Shown in pieces: positions 45,653 through 46,627 of a stretch of DNA of 46,627 bases. The first letter of the stretch is position 1; each line of letters starts with the position of its first letter. This DNA is from JBKPNX01 sp046732855 (GTDB lineage: Bacteria > Pseudomonadota > Alphaproteobacteria > Geminicoccales > Geminicoccaceae): the NCBI GenBank assembly GCA_046732855.1, contig JBKPNX010000156.1, positions 1-46,627 on the forward strand, written 5' to 3'. Made by a program: the position numbers and the translations under genes. The notes under the pieces were generated by a model. The model was not told the origin of the DNA. It made no database searches and worked only from the letters and a program-made list of their open reading frames with translations.

Positions 45653-46264
45653 ATGCCGATCCATCTGCATCAGCAGGACCTGCCCGACGGTCTCGATCTC
45701 GGCGCCGTGGTGGCGGTGGATACCGAAGCGATGGGGCTCAGTCCCCAGCGCGATCGGCTGTGTCTGGTGCAGCTGTCGGCGGGCGATGGCGAATGTCACC
45801 TCGTGCAGTTTTCCCGCTCCGACTATCGCGCGCCGCGACTCTGCCGGCTGCTGGGCGACCCGACCGTCGAGAAGCTGTTTCATTTCGCGCGCTACGATCT
45901 GGGGATGATCCGGCAACATCTGGGCGTGCTCTGTCACCCGGTTTACTGCACCAAGATCGCATCCAAGCTGGCGCGCACCTATACCGACCGGCACAGCCTC
46001 AAGGAGCTGTGCCAGGAGTTGCTCGGGATCGAGCTGTCGAAACAGATGCAGAGCTCCGACTGGGGCGCGTCCGAGCTCAGCCAGGAGCAGCTCGGCTATG
46101 CGGCGAGCGACGTCCTGCATCTGCACGAGATCCGGCGCCGCCTCGATCGCATGCTGGCGCGGGAGGGGCGTCAGGCGCTCGCCGCGGCATGCTTCGCGTT
46201 CCTGCCGCAGCGCGTCGAGCTCGACCTTGCCGGCTGGGTCGGCCAGGACATATTCGCCTACTGA
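45653..46264 (+). CDS. nrnC: NanoRNase C / RNase D-like 3'-5' exonuclease
   Basis: NrnC degrades very short RNAs to nucleotides, replacing oligoribonuclease in many alphaproteobacteria. The 203-residue protein has the DEDDy active site: Asp23 and Glu25 in AVDTEAMGL, Asp82 in FHFARYDLGM, and Tyr149 with Asp153 in YAASDVLHLH. It lacks the HRDC domains of true RNase D, so its length fits NrnC. The tail FLPQRVELDLAGWVGQDIFAY matches the Bartonella and Brucella proteins as I recall them. It may be annotated as rnd. It precedes kdsD, a common alphaproteobacterial order. Confidence 0.9.
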   Translation: MPIHLHQQDLPDGLDLGAVVAVDTEAMGLSPQRDRLCLVQLSAGDGECHLVQFSRSDYRAPRLCRLLGDPTVEKLFHFARYDLGMIRQHLGVLCHPVYCTKIASKLARTYTDRHSLKELCQELLGIELSKQMQSSDWGASELSQEQLGYAASDVLHLHEIRRRLDRMLAREGRQALAAACFAFLPQRVELDLAGWVGQDIFAY

Positions 46265-46310
46265 CGCGGGTCGCGAGCAGCGATGAGCCGAGCCGAATTC
46301 GCGCGCCACG

Positions 46311-46337
46311 TTGACGCCGCATCTACCATGGTATACT
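46311..46337 (+). promoter_or_regulatory. Probable kdsD promoter
   Basis: TTGACG (46311-46316) and TATACT (46332-46337) are 15 bases apart, short of the ideal 17, but the -10 is extended (TGGTATACT). It lies about 150 bases before kdsD. Confidence 0.5.
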
Positions 46338-46488
46338 GGCGACCACGTCAGCGAACGACAGCTGCGGGATGGAGCACCTGACTGGGCAGGGCGAGGCGGG
46401 CAGGGGCGCGCCTCGTCGAGAGCGGTGGGCCGCAGCGAGCGCCGCAGTCCCCCCGCACTGGCCGAACAGAGTGACCCAGGAGCCCGAT

Positions 46489-46627
46489 ATGGCCGTCATG
46501 GCGTTGCCGAACAAAGTGGAGAGCGCGCGCCGGTCCAGCGCGCCCCTGGACGCCGGACGGCGCGTCCTGCGGCTCGAGGCCGAAGCGCTTCTGGCGTTGG
46601 CCGAGGCATTGGACGGCTCGTTCGAAC
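46489..46627 (+). CDS. kdsD: Arabinose-5-phosphate isomerase KdsD/KpsF, N-terminal part
   Basis: Only the first 46 codons are in the window. They read MAVMALPNKVESARRSS then LDAGRRVLRLEAEALLALAEALDGSF, which matches the start of KpsF/GutQ-type arabinose-5-phosphate isomerases, where an ALxxGRRVLxxEAxAL helix precedes the SIS domain. The enzyme makes the precursor of KDO for lipopolysaccharide. AGGAG lies about eight bases before the ATG at 46489. The position after nrnC supports the call; lptC-lptA would be expected further on. The gene is cut by the window edge and is not itself truncated as far as I can see. Confidence 0.8.
   Translation, partial: MAVMALPNKVESARRSSAPLDAGRRVLRLEAEALLALAEALDGSFE

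Overview
The window is GC-rich DNA from an alphaproteobacterium, probably Rhodospirillales-like. I infer this from gene content and order: fabD-fabG-acpP, rpsF-rpsR-DUF2232-rplI, a PhaR-type PHA regulator, ccmC beside acnA, Azospirillum-like gltD-gltB, and nrnC followed by kdsD. Codon use is strongly G/C at third positions, which creates very long antisense shadow frames. Several genes carry single-base frameshifts. Either this is a genome with many decaying accessory genes or, in some cases, a draft assembly with indel errors.

Layout. 1-2109 (minus): fatty-acid synthesis genes fabD, fabG, acpP. 2110-4742 (plus): ribosomal operon rpsF-rpsR-DUF2232-rplI behind a recognisable sigma70-type promoter. 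4868-6350: phaR and a cytochrome b561. 6387-9576: a Phd/PIN toxin-antitoxin (TA) pair, a thiamine-diphosphate enzyme, and a hicAB pair lying between duplicated copies of that enzyme's 3' end. 9638-11062: a methyltransferase and a DUF6790 membrane protein. 11106-15883: a probable surface-glycan locus with two paralogous GT8-like proteins (minus), then a GT42-sialyltransferase-like protein, a methyltransferase and a 2-oxoglutarate oxygenase (plus). 15941-18291: a META-domain gene broken by an 89-bp triplication, a TerB protein, and an SRPBCC gene next to an ArsR pseudogene.

18671-23495: queF, a repeat-rich gene-free stretch (21-22-bp minisatellite and a REP-like element), ccmC and acnA. 23601-26085: a FitA-like antitoxin remnant, a DUF29 protein, a glutathione transferase and a secreted protein. 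26291-28363: a small candidate island bounded by a 3' tRNA-Pro fragment and the intact tRNA-Pro(TGG), holding a decayed S1/P1 nuclease and a Phd/RelE pair. 28567-35926 (minus): two SDR oxidoreductases, a taurine/nitrate-type ABC importer and an isoquinoline-oxidoreductase-type molybdenum hydroxylase (iorAB). 36006-37060: gene-poor, with a strong intrinsic terminator lacking an assigned gene and a tiny lipoprotein. 37124-43116 (minus): gltD-gltB. 43504-46627: uppP, an NDUFA9-like reductase (minus), tRNA-Leu(CAG), nrnC and the start of kdsD.

The housekeeping blocks are intact and conventional. The accessory stretches between them collect TA modules (three intact pairs and two remnants), broken regulators and unusual repeats. 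The most interesting items are the glycan locus, the duplicated gene tail around hicAB, the tRNA-Pro islet and the frame-compensating 89-bp triplication.
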